Source: RUG11690 sp045616665 (lineage in GTDB: Bacteria; Bacteroidota; Bacteroidia; Bacteroidales; WCHB1-69). Taken from it: 64,000 nucleotides of DNA. The stretch is from positions 9,100 through 73,099 of the forward strand of contig JAZLHE010000036.1 in NCBI GenBank assembly GCA_045616665.1, given 5' to 3'. The position numbers and the translations under genes were made by a program. The notes beneath the pieces were generated by a model. That model had not been told where the DNA came from. It saw only the letters and a program-made list of their open reading frames with translations, and made no database searches. This document shows, in pieces, positions 7,611-16,958 of this stretch. How positions within the stretch are numbered: the first letter of the stretch is position 1; each line of letters begins with the position of its first letter.

Positions 7611-8732
7611 ATGAAAACAAGGTTTCTCTTATTATTTTGTATGTCAATCATCTTTATAGGATGTAAAAAAGAAGCTACGCTACCTACAATAATCACAGGT
7701 CAGGTACAAATTGGCACCTCGGGAAAATCTATGGTTTGTGAAGGATACTGTCAATCTGATGGAGGAAGCGCAGTCGTTGACCGCGGTATCTGTTATATTG
7801 AAGGTCAATCAACACCCACAGTAGCCAACCATAGGGTAAGTGGTGGCAGTGGCATTGGAGCATTCAGCTGTGATCTTACAAACCTTACCGCTGGAACCAC
7901 CTATACTTATTGTGCATACGCAACCAATTCTGTTGGGGTTGGATATGGTCAATCAGCTACATTTACATTTTACCCCAATAACACTGGCGGCGGACAAGGC
8001 GAAGGCGATGGCGGAGGCGGCACCGGCGGCGATGGCGGAGGCGGTACCGGAATCAATCAGGCACCCACTTGTAGCATAACCAACATCAGTAATGGCGATG
8101 AATTTATTTCGGGAAGTGCTTTTACTGTTGAGGTGGAAGCATCTGATCCGGACGGAAGTATCAGTACAATTCGTTTCTATATTGACGATGTGCCCATTGA
8201 TAATCAAATTGGCAGCCACGCATCTTTTATCGTAAGTGCAGGACGGTTATCCCAAGGCATTCATACGCTGAAAGCCGTTGCCACCGATAACCAAGGCGAA
8301 ATGGGTATCACTGAAGTTATGATTAGCTATATTGTCAATTATATTAAACAAGGTGATAACATCACAAAATTAGTAAATGCCAATTGTGAAATCTACTATG
8401 ATTACCAAGTAAGCCCATCCTTTTATTCATCAAGAGTGGTTCGTTTATATGCCGAAGACGGCTCTTTGTCTTTTTTCATTGTAAGTCGTACCTTGTCACA
8501 ACTTACAACCATTGATGATGGTGCTTGGACATACGACAACGGAGCATGGTCCTACTGCTACACCTGCTACTCATTATATTCCCTCTTCGGTAATGCGAAT
8601 TACAATTCCATGAGTTCATTCCAAGTTTCCCATAACGGTGCAGGATTTATTATCAACGCTAATATAAATAGTACAACCTCAGTCCATTACGAAGGATCTA
8701 TCCCCATTACCACCACCGTCAATTATAACTAA
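7611..8732 (+). CDS. Surface-type lipoprotein with FN3-like and Ig-like modules
   Basis: A 373-residue predicted lipoprotein: signal peptide with lipobox FIGC (Cys18) followed by KKE. Residues about 25-122 resemble the Bacteroidetes fibronectin-type module with GICY and the ending AYATNSVGVGYGQ. A Gly-rich linker of about 25 residues follows, encoded by GGC/GGA repeats. Residues about 150-245 look like an Ig-like domain (DPDGSISTIRFYIDD). The last 125 residues are rich in Tyr and Ser and are not recognised. Modular lipoproteins of this kind usually bind glycans or partner proteins at the cell surface; the ligand here is unknown. It stands alone between a MITE-like element and a terminator. 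Confidence 0.72.
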   Translation: MKTRFLLLFCMSIIFIGCKKEATLPTIITGQVQIGTSGKSMVCEGYCQSDGGSAVVDRGICYIEGQSTPTVANHRVSGGSGIGAFSCDLTNLTAGTTYTYCAYATNSVGVGYGQSATFTFYPNNTGGGQGEGDGGGGTGGDGGGGTGINQAPTCSITNISNGDEFISGSAFTVEVEASDPDGSISTIRFYIDDVPIDNQIGSHASFIVSAGRLSQGIHTLKAVATDNQGEMGITEVMISYIVNYIKQGDNITKLVNANCEIYYDYQVSPSFYSSRVVRLYAEDGSLSFFIVSRTLSQLTTIDDGAWTYDNGAWSYCYTCYSLYSLFGNANYNSMSSFQVSHNGAGFIINANINSTTSVHYEGSIPITTTVNYN

Positions 8733-8809
8733 CAAATAATAGGATATGTTTATTGGAATTGTTTCCTGTAATGTAGTTCGCAATTCCAACGTAATATCTT
8801 TCAAGTTAC

Positions 8810-8840
8810 CGAGGCGGCCTAATGGCCACCTCGTTTTTTT
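8810..8840 (+). terminator. Intrinsic terminator after the 7611 lipoprotein
   Basis: A 10-bp stem with one C-A mismatch (arms 8810-8819 and 8824-8833) and a TAAT loop, followed by seven T. Its core is nearly the same as that of the terminator at 7272-7308. Confidence 0.88.
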
Positions 8841-8885
8841 ATGGCAAAAATCCCATGAAATGTATTTTATGACTAAACTATTTAG

Positions 8886-8893
8886 TATCTTTG
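8886..8893 (+). promoter_or_regulatory. -7 box TATCTTTG of the alpha-2-macroglobulin gene
   Basis: Perfect TATCTTTG 24 bp upstream of the ATG at 8918. It overlaps the in-frame TTG at 8891 and so rules that codon out as the start. Confidence 0.7.
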
Positions 8894-8917
8894 TCAGTCC
8901 ATATAGAAAAACATTGT

Positions 8918-11900
8918 ATGAAAAAAGTTTGTGCGTTAATTTTTTTGTCCATATTGTTGACTGTTTCATCATTTTCTCAGCAAAGTCCAAAAGAAATCCA
9001 TCAACTATTGCAATCCTACGGAAAAATCATACAGCAATACGACAATGGATACGATTCGGTTTTTCTTGCTATCAATGAGCAAATTAAAAACTCACAAAAT
9101 CAACCGGCCAATCAAGCGGTTTGGCACAGTTGTATGGCTCAATTATTAAATTCCTATTATGAGCAAAATCGATATAAGATATTGGACCGCACCTCAATTG
9201 TGGGAGAAATCAATCCCGATTTCAACACCTGGGACTTGCAGACACTCGTTCAACAAATCGTATTTCACTATTTATCGTCCATTGAACAAGCGGAAATTTT
9301 ACAAAACATTCCCATCACGGAATATTCCGCACTATTAGACACTCCTATTTCTACTGAATATCGTCCGACTTTATACGATTTTTTGGCATTTCGTGCCTTA
9401 GACTATCTTAATAACACGATTTCTCAGTTACCCATTCCAACGAAACCATTCGATATCAACAATCCGGTTTATTGGGCAAGCAACAATGATTTTGTCCAAG
9501 CAAGCATTACCTCATCAGATTCATTGTCGTTTTCTTACCTTTCTTTAACTGTTATGCAGCAGCTTACTCGTTTTCACCTCCTCGACAAGGATAAACGAGC
9601 TTTATTAGACATCACTTTACGGCGATACAATTACCTTAATTCTCTTGCGAATTTACCCGGGTCTTCCATTTTGACTTTGACTACCCTGAACCAATTAGAG
9701 CAAACTTATCGTGGTATGACAGGATACGAAATGATTACCAATGCTTTAGGTAATTACTACCAAAAACGTGGAGAACAATACGACAAGAACACACATCCGG
9801 AATACAAAGGCGACTGGGTTACCGCTGTTGATTGGTATCAAAAAACCATTGCCACTGCAGCAAAATCCATTGAAGCCAACCAGGCCCGTTTAGCCATAGA
9901 AAATATCAAAAAATCACACATAGAAATTGTAGCCAGTAGAATTCTTCCTGCACTGCAAGCCAACTTAATTACCCTGAACCATCAAAATTGTGAGCAGCTG
10001 TACCTTCGAATCATACCCGTCACCAAAGAAGAAAATTCCCAATATTACCCTTCCAATGAAAAATATTTCGATTTGCTGGTGAAAAAGAAACCGGTTTTAG
10101 AAGAAACATTCACTTTCCCCGACATCAATGACTATCGGACCCAAAGTGCGCACTATCAATTGCCTGCATTAAAGCCCGGCTATTATTTCATTTTAGTTTC
10201 CAACACTCCTTTTGTGGCTAAAAATGCCAAGGACTTTTGCATTTTCCAAATTTTTATCAGCAATATTAATGCCGAATATCGAATAGTGAGAGACCAACAA
10301 AAAATTGAATTTTTTGTCTTTGACCGGAAAACTGGAGCACCCCTGAGCAACGCAAAAATAAATATTGAAATCAACAACTCAACAAGAAATATCAAAACGA
10401 CCACACTTAGCTGTGACCAGGATGGCAGATGCACTTTTCTTGCTTCGTCAAACATAAATAACCGCTACAAAGCTTCAGTTTTATGGGAAAATGAAGACTA
10501 CCCCATATTTTCTTACAAATCTCTATATGCCCGCAACAACACACAAGAGCAGGCTCGCAACCACACCTATATTTTCACGGACAGAAACCTGTACAGACCA
10601 GGTCAAACCATTTATTTTAAAGGTATTGTCATCAATAAAAAAACGAAAGACGGAAATACCATTGAGCAGCAAGTCGTTAAAGATCAAAATATCACCATTA
10701 ATCTATGGGATGAAAACAACCAAATGGTGGCCGAAATAAAAGACTTAAAAACCAATGAATTCGGTTCATTTTCTGGTCATTTCGTTTTACCTAACACCAC
10801 TTTAACCGGAGAATACCACTTATCGGTAGGAAAAGACAGAGAATATTTCGCAGTGGAAGAATACAAAAGGCCTACTTTTGAAATCACATTTGACAAAGCC
10901 GCAAATGAATTCAAACTGGGTGACAGTGTTAACATCGAAGGCAAGGTGAAAGCATACGCCGGTTATGGACTTGACCAAGCCTCTGTCAAATACCATATAA
11001 TTAAACACACTTCGTTTCCTTGGAGATATTTTTGGTATATGCCCACCCCTCAGCACCAGGAAATTGCACAAGGAGAAACATTCACCGATGCGGAAGGCCA
11101 ATTCAAAATCAACTTTTTTGCCGCACCAGACTTAGAAAATCAACATTTTAATCCGCTGTATCAATTTATAATTATGGTTGATGTCACCGACATTACAGGA
11201 GAAACACACTTCGCATCAACCGCGATTAACATCAGCAAAATCGGTTTATTCATCCAAGCTCAAATTCCAGAGCAACTTGACAAATATGACACTTCGGACT
11301 TTGCGGTCAACTTAACCAACTTGGCTGGAGAACCCCAAAAAGGAACTATCCATTATCAAATATCAAAATTAAGAACTCCTGAGTGTTACCGTTACACTTG
11401 CCCGACGGCTGACCACTATTTGTCGGATTCGGTCGCTTTACAAAAAGCATTGCCCTATCTTGATTTTAACAACGAAAGTGAAAAACAAAATTGGAAAGTC
11501 ATAAAAATCGTTCAAGAAGGCGATTTTATGGCTGATGGCACGCATCGTTTTTCCATTGACCAGCTTTCCCGCTATGAAGACGGCTATTATAAAATTCACT
11601 TCAGCACGTATGATAAAGACCATAATGAAATCACGGAAGACAAATATGTATTCATTGATGCCGAAAACAGCAAAAAATGCATGGCATACGAACCTGTATA
11701 TTTGCGAAGCAAACACAAAAACATAGCGGAAATAGGAGAAACTATATCTGTGGTTTTGGGAACTTATTTGAAAAATGCCAAAGTGCTGTTTGAAATTTTC
11801 TCTAATGACAGTTTAATTGAATCCAAGTGGATAAATTTAGATCGGGAAAATGCCTATTTCAACTATAAAGTGACAGAACACGACCTCGGCACAATTATTT

Positions 11901-14827
11901 TTCATGCTTTTGTCGCTCAAAACAACAATCAATACGAAAAAAGTCTAAAATTTACCGTTCCCTACAGTCATCAAAAAATTGATTTTGACTTTATCACTTT
12001 TCGCGATAAAACCACCCCTGGAAGTCAAGAACAATATCAAATTCGCCTAAAAAACAAGAATGGGGATAAAGTTGCCGCCGAATTGCTTTGTACGATGTAC
12101 GATGCTTCTTTGGATGAGCTCTTCGACTCGCATTCGCTCAACAAAATGATTAATCAATGGGACAAACGAACTTATCCATATTCTTTCTCTGACGACCAAA
12201 TATATTACGCCCATTCATTTTTCCATTCTTTTGCCGACAAAAAGCCTTCTTCTAATACCATTCGGCAATATCCAATGTTACGATGGGAAATCAACAATTA
12301 CAAAAATAGAAGGTTACTTCAAAGATGTTATGCCGCAGCACCAGCAATGGGAGCGAACCTGAGTATGGATATGGCTGTTGAAGAAGCAAGTGACGAAATT
12401 CCTGCCTGCGTTTTTCTGACAGAGGAAATTACAGAATTGCCTTTGACTGATGGTCAACAGGATAATGAAACTATTTCTCAAGAATCGGATAAAATTTCAG
12501 GAAAGATTATTCGCAGCAATTTCAACGAAACCGCTTTCTTTTATCCGCATTTGCAAACCGATACAGAAGGCAATGTACTCATTTCCTTTACCATGCCAGA
12601 TGCGCTAACTCGATGGAAATTACAAGGTTTTGCCCATAATGCGGAATTAATGAGCGGCTATTTCGAGAAAATCGTCACTACGCAGAAGCCATTGATGGTG
12701 GTGCCCAATATGCCGCGATTTTTCAGGGAAGGTGACACGTTGGTTTTATCTGCCAAAATAGTCAATATGGATAGCGTGAAGCAAAGTGGCACGGCCAAAA
12801 TTACTTTTACAAATCCTTTGGACGAGCAAAAAATAGAATTGACACCATCGGGTTGCGAGCAGACCTTTTCAGTCGAGCCCGGACAAAGTCAGGAGATGCA
12901 TTACACTATTGTGGTGCCATTTGGTCTGGGAGCCGTTACCTATCGCATCGAAGCAAAGAACAATCAAATGCCCTCATTTGCAGATGGCGAGGAAAACACC
13001 ATTCCAGTGCTTACCAATCGAATATTGGTAACAGAAAGTTTGCCGCTGCATATTTCGGGAAAAGGAAATAAATCATTCAATTTCAACAAATTACAAAACA
13101 GTTTATCGCAATCTGACCGCACTTTAACCACGCAATCGCTAACCTTGGAATTCACGCCCAATCCAATTTGGTATGCCATTCAGTCTATGCCTTATTTGAT
13201 GGAGTATCCGTACGAATGCAACGAACAGGTTTTCAGTCGCTACTATGCCAACAGCTTGGCTGCCAACATCATCAACAAACATCCCAAAATCAAAATGGCA
13301 TTTGATAGCTGGTTGCATCAGGACATTGATGCGTTTTGTTCGCAATTAGATAAAAATCAAGAACTTAAATCAGTAATTTTACAAGAAACACCTTGGGTTT
13401 TGGATGCGCAAAACGAAAACGTAAGCAAGCAAAACATCGCCCTGCTTTTTGATTTCAACCGAATGGCCAAAGAAGAAAAATCTGCCATTGACAAATTGGA
13501 AAAAGCGCAAAACAGCGACGGCGGCTGGTCTTGGTTTGCGGGCGGCGAAAGCAGTTCGTACATTACTGAACACATCGTGGCAGGCTGTGGTCATTTGCAG
13601 GCATTAGACGTCAAATATGGTTTGAGCGAGTCATCTATGAGCAAGGCCATCCGCTTTATAGATCAAAAGGCCAAGGAAAATTACGAAAAATGGTATAAAA
13701 AAGATAAGGCTAATTGTAATGTGACAGACATTCATTATCTCTATGCCAGAAGTTTCTTTACGCAGAAAATCAATGCTACCTGTGAAGAATCGTATAATTA
13801 TTTCTATTCTAATTTGAAGAAAAATTGGAAAAAGCAGTCTATTTATGGTCAGGCCATGACAGCGTTGATTTGCTACAGAAAAGGAGATCTCCAGTTGGCT
13901 TCAGACATTGTCGCGCAAATCAAGTCTATGGCCCAATATGATGAAGAAATGGGAATGTTTTGGAAAAAAGAAGGTTACGGCTATTTTTGGTATGAAGCGC
14001 CCATTGAACGTCAGGCAATGTTGATTGAGGCCTTTAATACGATTACAAAAGACCGGGCATCAGTGGAAAAAATGCAGTTGTGGCTACTTAAACAGAAGCA
14101 GACGCAAAACTGGCCTACCACCAAGTCCACCACCGAAGCAATTTATGCATTATTACTTAATAATACGCAATTAGAAACTGGAAACAGCGTGAAATTAAGC
14201 GTAGGAGATTGGCAATATACGGAAGGCGATGGCACAATGGCAGCAGAAGCTGGAAGCGGTTATGTGAAAAAGGTATGGAAAGGTGCTGAAGTGAATGCCG
14301 ATATGGGTACTGTCAACATTGAAAAAAGCAGCGACGGTCCGGCCTGGGGTGGTTTGTACTGGCAATACTTGGAAAATATGGACAAAGTCAGTTCTTCGGA
14401 TGACAAAAATCTGGTCATCAATAAAAAGTTATACAAAGTGGAATACAATGAAAGAGGGGAAATTCTAAAACCAATCACTGAAGATTCGCCGATCAAGGTG
14501 GGGGACAAAGTGAGGGTTCGCACCGAAATCAGGAGTGACCGTGATATGGAATATGTACATCTGAAAGATATGCGGGCAGCGGCTTTTGAACCAGAAAATG
14601 TGCTTTCGCGATACAAATATCAGGATGGATTATGGTATTACGAAGCGACCGGCGATGCCGCCACCAACTTCTTCATTGATTATCTGCCCAAAGGAACCTA
14701 CGTTTTTGAATACACACTGATTGCGACGATGTCGGGAACATACAGCAACGGAATTACTACGATTCAATGTATGTACGCGCCTGAATTTACTTCGCATAGC
14801 GAAGGAGGAAGAGTGAAAATAAGGTAA
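8918..14827 (+). CDS. Bacterial alpha-2-macroglobulin with thioester motif
   Basis: A giant exported protein of 1969 residues. A Sec signal peptide ends near SFSQ, with no lipobox. The MG2 domain is marked by DRNLYRPGQTIYFKG around residue 555, followed by VEEYKRPTF. The A2M domain around residues 1215-1250 carries FTMPDALTRWKLQGFAH. The thioester motif is C1434-N-E-Q in PYECNEQ, within an alpha-alpha toroid domain with SDGGWSWFAGG. A C-terminal MG10-like domain ends the protein. Bacterial family members are thought to trap attacking proteases by covalent linkage through the Cys-Gln thioester. The family often sits next to penicillin-binding protein 1C (pbpC); none is here. The next gene is a restriction-modification module. 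The gene has its own promoter. Confidence 0.93.
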   Translation: MKKVCALIFLSILLTVSSFSQQSPKEIHQLLQSYGKIIQQYDNGYDSVFLAINEQIKNSQNQPANQAVWHSCMAQLLNSYYEQNRYKILDRTSIVGEINPDFNTWDLQTLVQQIVFHYLSSIEQAEILQNIPITEYSALLDTPISTEYRPTLYDFLAFRALDYLNNTISQLPIPTKPFDINNPVYWASNNDFVQASITSSDSLSFSYLSLTVMQQLTRFHLLDKDKRALLDITLRRYNYLNSLANLPGSSILTLTTLNQLEQTYRGMTGYEMITNALGNYYQKRGEQYDKNTHPEYKGDWVTAVDWYQKTIATAAKSIEANQARLAIENIKKSHIEIVASRILPALQANLITLNHQNCEQLYLRIIPVTKEENSQYYPSNEKYFDLLVKKKPVLEETFTFPDINDYRTQSAHYQLPALKPGYYFILVSNTPFVAKNAKDFCIFQIFISNINAEYRIVRDQQKIEFFVFDRKTGAPLSNAKINIEINNSTRNIKTTTLSCDQDGRCTFLASSNINNRYKASVLWENEDYPIFSYKSLYARNNTQEQARNHTYIFTDRNLYRPGQTIYFKGIVINKKTKDGNTIEQQVVKDQNITINLWDENNQMVAEIKDLKTNEFGSFSGHFVLPNTTLTGEYHLSVGKDREYFAVEEYKRPTFEITFDKAANEFKLGDSVNIEGKVKAYAGYGLDQASVKYHIIKHTSFPWRYFWYMPTPQHQEIAQGETFTDAEGQFKINFFAAPDLENQHFNPLYQFIIMVDVTDITGETHFASTAINISKIGLFIQAQIPEQLDKYDTSDFAVNLTNLAGEPQKGTIHYQISKLRTPECYRYTCPTADHYLSDSVALQKALPYLDFNNESEKQNWKVIKIVQEGDFMADGTHRFSIDQLSRYEDGYYKIHFSTYDKDHNEITEDKYVFIDAENSKKCMAYEPVYLRSKHKNIAEIGETISVVLGTYLKNAKVLFEIFSNDSLIESKWINLDRENAYFNYKVTEHDLGTIIFHAFVAQNNNQYEKSLKFTVPYSHQKIDFDFITFRDKTTPGSQEQYQIRLKNKNGDKVAAELLCTMYDASLDELFDSHSLNKMINQWDKRTYPYSFSDDQIYYAHSFFHSFADKKPSSNTIRQYPMLRWEINNYKNRRLLQRCYAAAPAMGANLSMDMAVEEASDEIPACVFLTEEITELPLTDGQQDNETISQESDKISGKIIRSNFNETAFFYPHLQTDTEGNVLISFTMPDALTRWKLQGFAHNAELMSGYFEKIVTTQKPLMVVPNMPRFFREGDTLVLSAKIVNMDSVKQSGTAKITFTNPLDEQKIELTPSGCEQTFSVEPGQSQEMHYTIVVPFGLGAVTYRIEAKNNQMPSFADGEENTIPVLTNRILVTESLPLHISGKGNKSFNFNKLQNSLSQSDRTLTTQSLTLEFTPNPIWYAIQSMPYLMEYPYECNEQVFSRYYANSLAANIINKHPKIKMAFDSWLHQDIDAFCSQLDKNQELKSVILQETPWVLDAQNENVSKQNIALLFDFNRMAKEEKSAIDKLEKAQNSDGGWSWFAGGESSSYITEHIVAGCGHLQALDVKYGLSESSMSKAIRFIDQKAKENYEKWYKKDKANCNVTDIHYLYARSFFTQKINATCEESYNYFYSNLKKNWKKQSIYGQAMTALICYRKGDLQLASDIVAQIKSMAQYDEEMGMFWKKEGYGYFWYEAPIERQAMLIEAFNTITKDRASVEKMQLWLLKQKQTQNWPTTKSTTEAIYALLLNNTQLETGNSVKLSVGDWQYTEGDGTMAAEAGSGYVKKVWKGAEVNADMGTVNIEKSSDGPAWGGLYWQYLENMDKVSSSDDKNLVINKKLYKVEYNERGEILKPITEDSPIKVGDKVRVRTEIRSDRDMEYVHLKDMRAAAFEPENVLSRYKYQDGLWYYEATGDAATNFFIDYLPKGTYVFEYTLIATMSGTYSNGITTIQCMYAPEFTSHSEGGRVKIR

Positions 14828-14868
14828 AAAGATTAAATAGAAAGTAGGTCCTGTATTAATTTTTGTTT

Positions 14869-14876
14869 TATTTTTG
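14869..14876 (+). promoter_or_regulatory. -7 box TATTTTTG upstream of the restriction-modification module
   Basis: TATTTTTG fits TAnnTTTG and lies 86 bp upstream of the methyltransferase ATG, leaving a leader of about 80 nt. The leader holds GTTC (14912-14915) and GAAC (14924-14927) as an inverted pair. Confidence 0.5.
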
Positions 14877-14945
14877 CACACAATACGTTAGTTGTATGTT
14901 TCAATACTTTTGTTCGAGTATTTGAACTGATATTATTGGTAAGGC

Positions 14946-14952
14946 AGGAGGA
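14946..14952 (+). promoter_or_regulatory. Strong Shine-Dalgarno AGGAGGA of the methyltransferase
   Basis: AGGAGGA lies 10 nt before ATG 14963 and decides the start there over an in-frame TTG at 14936. Such strong sites are uncommon among the other genes of this window. Confidence 0.6.
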
Positions 14953-14962
14953 TTATCATAAA

Positions 14963-16099
14963 ATGGATAAATATAAATTTACAAATGTACAAGATGAAAA
15001 AATGTCTATAATTACTCATTATAGGCATACTAAAGGTACATCATTCGCAAAAATCTTTGCAGCAGAAGCTTGCGCATTGCTGCCTAAAAAAGAAAAAAAC
15101 CACATTGATAAAGTTTGTGAACCTGAATTTCAATATGGTTTATTTGATGATGAAAATATTCCATTTCCCTCTCCCAAAAATCCAAAATTTACATTTATCG
15201 ATTTATTTGCAGGAATAGGAGGATTCCGTATTGCATGCCAAGCAATAGGAGGACAATGTGTTTACTCTTCCGAATGGGATACTGAAGCTAAAAAAACTTA
15301 CTTTGCCAATTTCGGTGATGTACCTTTCGGAGACATTACAAAACCAAGAACCAAACAATTCATTCCTTCTGGATTTGATATACTTTGTGCAGGTTTTCCT
15401 TGTCAAGCTTTTTCTATTATGGGTAAAATGAAGGGTTTTGCGGATATTCGTGGAACTATGTTTTTTGAAGTTCAAAATATTTTGCAACAACATAATCCGC
15501 CTGTAATATTTTTAGAAAATGTGAAACAATTGGTTAGTCATGATAGTGGTCGAACATTTAAAACAATCCTCAATATATTAGAGAATCTTGGCTACCATGT
15601 AAAATGGAAAATTTTGAATGCGTTAGATTTTGGTGTTCCACAAAAGCGGGAGCGTGTTATTATCGTTGGTTTTAAAGACATTAGTAAATCTGAAGCGTTT
15701 AATTTTGAATTTCCCCCAAAAATCTACAATCTTAATAGTGTATTGGAGCCAGATTCCATGGTTGATGCTTCACTTTTTGCATCTGAAACAATAAGAATGA
15801 AACGAGAAGAAAAAACAATAGGTAAGCATATATTTTATCCATCAATGTGGCATGAAAATAAGTCTGGTAATATTTCAATTCTCGATTATGCTTGTGCCCT
15901 TAGAACAGGAGCGTCGTACAATTATCAGTTAGTGAATGGGTATCGCAGACCTTCATCACGAGAACTATTGCGATTTCAAGGTTTTCCTGACACATATAAG
16001 ATTGTTGTATCTCATCAAGAAATTAGAAAACAAACAGGCAACTCTGTAGCTATCCCCATGATACATTCAGTTGCAAAAAAAATATATGAAGTATTATGA
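14963..16099 (+). CDS. DNA (cytosine-5-)-methyltransferase of a type II restriction-modification system
   Basis: A 378-residue m5C methyltransferase. Motif I is FIDLFAGIGG (78-87), motif IV holds the catalytic Cys147 in GFPCQAFS, motif VI is ENV (185-187), motif VIII is QKRERVIIVGF (227 on) and motif X includes GNSVAIPMI. The target-recognition region lies between motifs VIII and IX (about residues 238-330). I cannot name its target sequence. A 75-residue N-terminal extension precedes motif I; in some enzymes (M.EcoRII, M.SsoII) such extensions repress their own promoter, but no helix-turn-helix is obvious here. It overlaps the next gene by ATGA. The module is more AT-rich than its neighbours and uses a strong Shine-Dalgarno, consistent with horizontal transfer. 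Confidence 0.95.
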   Translation: MDKYKFTNVQDEKMSIITHYRHTKGTSFAKIFAAEACALLPKKEKNHIDKVCEPEFQYGLFDDENIPFPSPKNPKFTFIDLFAGIGGFRIACQAIGGQCVYSSEWDTEAKKTYFANFGDVPFGDITKPRTKQFIPSGFDILCAGFPCQAFSIMGKMKGFADIRGTMFFEVQNILQQHNPPVIFLENVKQLVSHDSGRTFKTILNILENLGYHVKWKILNALDFGVPQKRERVIIVGFKDISKSEAFNFEFPPKIYNLNSVLEPDSMVDASLFASETIRMKREEKTIGKHIFYPSMWHENKSGNISILDYACALRTGASYNYQLVNGYRRPSSRELLRFQGFPDTYKIVVSHQEIRKQTGNSVAIPMIHSVAKKIYEVL

Positions 16100-16827
16100 T
16101 ACACCCAAAATTACGAGATTCTCAAAAAAATGTTGACTCCATTTATGAAGTTAACATTTTCCCCAAAAACATTATTCAAAGGATAGGCGCGCATATTGTT
16201 TACTTAATGTATTCAGGTCGACGCGATATTACCGGGGATGATTGGGGGGATATTTTTGCCGAAACAATTAAAGGCACTCATTTTGCGAGTCCAATTGGTA
16301 TTGCCGATGTGGCATTTGAAAAAACTGGATGGTCAATGAAAACAGTCAAACATACTCATCCATTCAATTGTACCAATGTTCGTTTAATTAGTGGAAGATG
16401 TTCCCCAGATTATTCATTTGGAATTACAGACCCGCATACTGACATTCAAAAAACAGGACAAGCCGTTTTAGCAGTACGGAATGAGCGTATTAATATAGCT
16501 TACGAAGAATATAATTCCGTTAGAGTGAATGTACTTGTCAGAAATGATGACTTAACCGAATTTCGAATGTTTGAAGAATATATTGAACGATACAAAACCA
16601 ACGATTATATATGGAAAGAAAATAAAAATGGTAATTTATTAGGGATAAATAAGCATTCTGGACAGACCTGCTTCACCTGGCAACCCCATGGAGCGCAATT
16701 CACCATCCACACTAATGTGCCTGAAGATGCTATTAAATTTAAGGTTAAGCGACCTCCCATAGTGTCGATGGACTCTGTTTTGCAAAGCATTAATTTTGAT
16801 AATTCTTGGATACAAATTATTGAATAA
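16096..16827 (+). CDS. Putative type II restriction endonuclease partner
   Basis: A 243-residue protein whose ATG overlaps the methyltransferase stop (ATGA), the usual coupling for a two-gene type II system. The segment ADVAFEKTGWSMKTVKH (about residues 75-91) resembles the Asp...X-X-Lys core of a PD-(D/E)XK nuclease, with Ser in place of the central acidic residue, as in enzymes that use an S-X-K variant. I do not recognise a named enzyme. The assignment rests mainly on gene context and size. The reading frame is intact, so the system could be active; without its partner methylase the host would be at risk. No IS or integrase flanks the pair. Confidence 0.72.
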   Translation: MIHPKLRDSQKNVDSIYEVNIFPKNIIQRIGAHIVYLMYSGRRDITGDDWGDIFAETIKGTHFASPIGIADVAFEKTGWSMKTVKHTHPFNCTNVRLISGRCSPDYSFGITDPHTDIQKTGQAVLAVRNERINIAYEEYNSVRVNVLVRNDDLTEFRMFEEYIERYKTNDYIWKENKNGNLLGINKHSGQTCFTWQPHGAQFTIHTNVPEDAIKFKVKRPPIVSMDSVLQSINFDNSWIQIIE

Positions 16828-16915
16828 TTTTTGACACTTAAAAATTATACGATGTTTATTTCAGACAAAAATTTTTAAAAACCATTTAATTTTCATAATG
16901 ACCAACAAAATTATG

Positions 16916-16923
16916 TATCTTTG
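16916..16923 (+). promoter_or_regulatory. -7 box TATCTTTG of the 16959 lipoprotein
   Basis: Perfect TATCTTTG 35 bp upstream of ATG 16959. An in-frame TTG at 16938 is only 14 bp downstream of the box and is not preferred. Confidence 0.6.
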
Positions 16924-16958
16924 CAATCGTAATTAATTTGTCTAAAAAATCGCTTTTT

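Noticed and set aside
8746..9078. 110-codon frame across the 8810 terminator and the start of the alpha-2-macroglobulin gene
   Set aside because: It runs through a strong terminator and a promoter and overlaps a clearly real gene in another frame.
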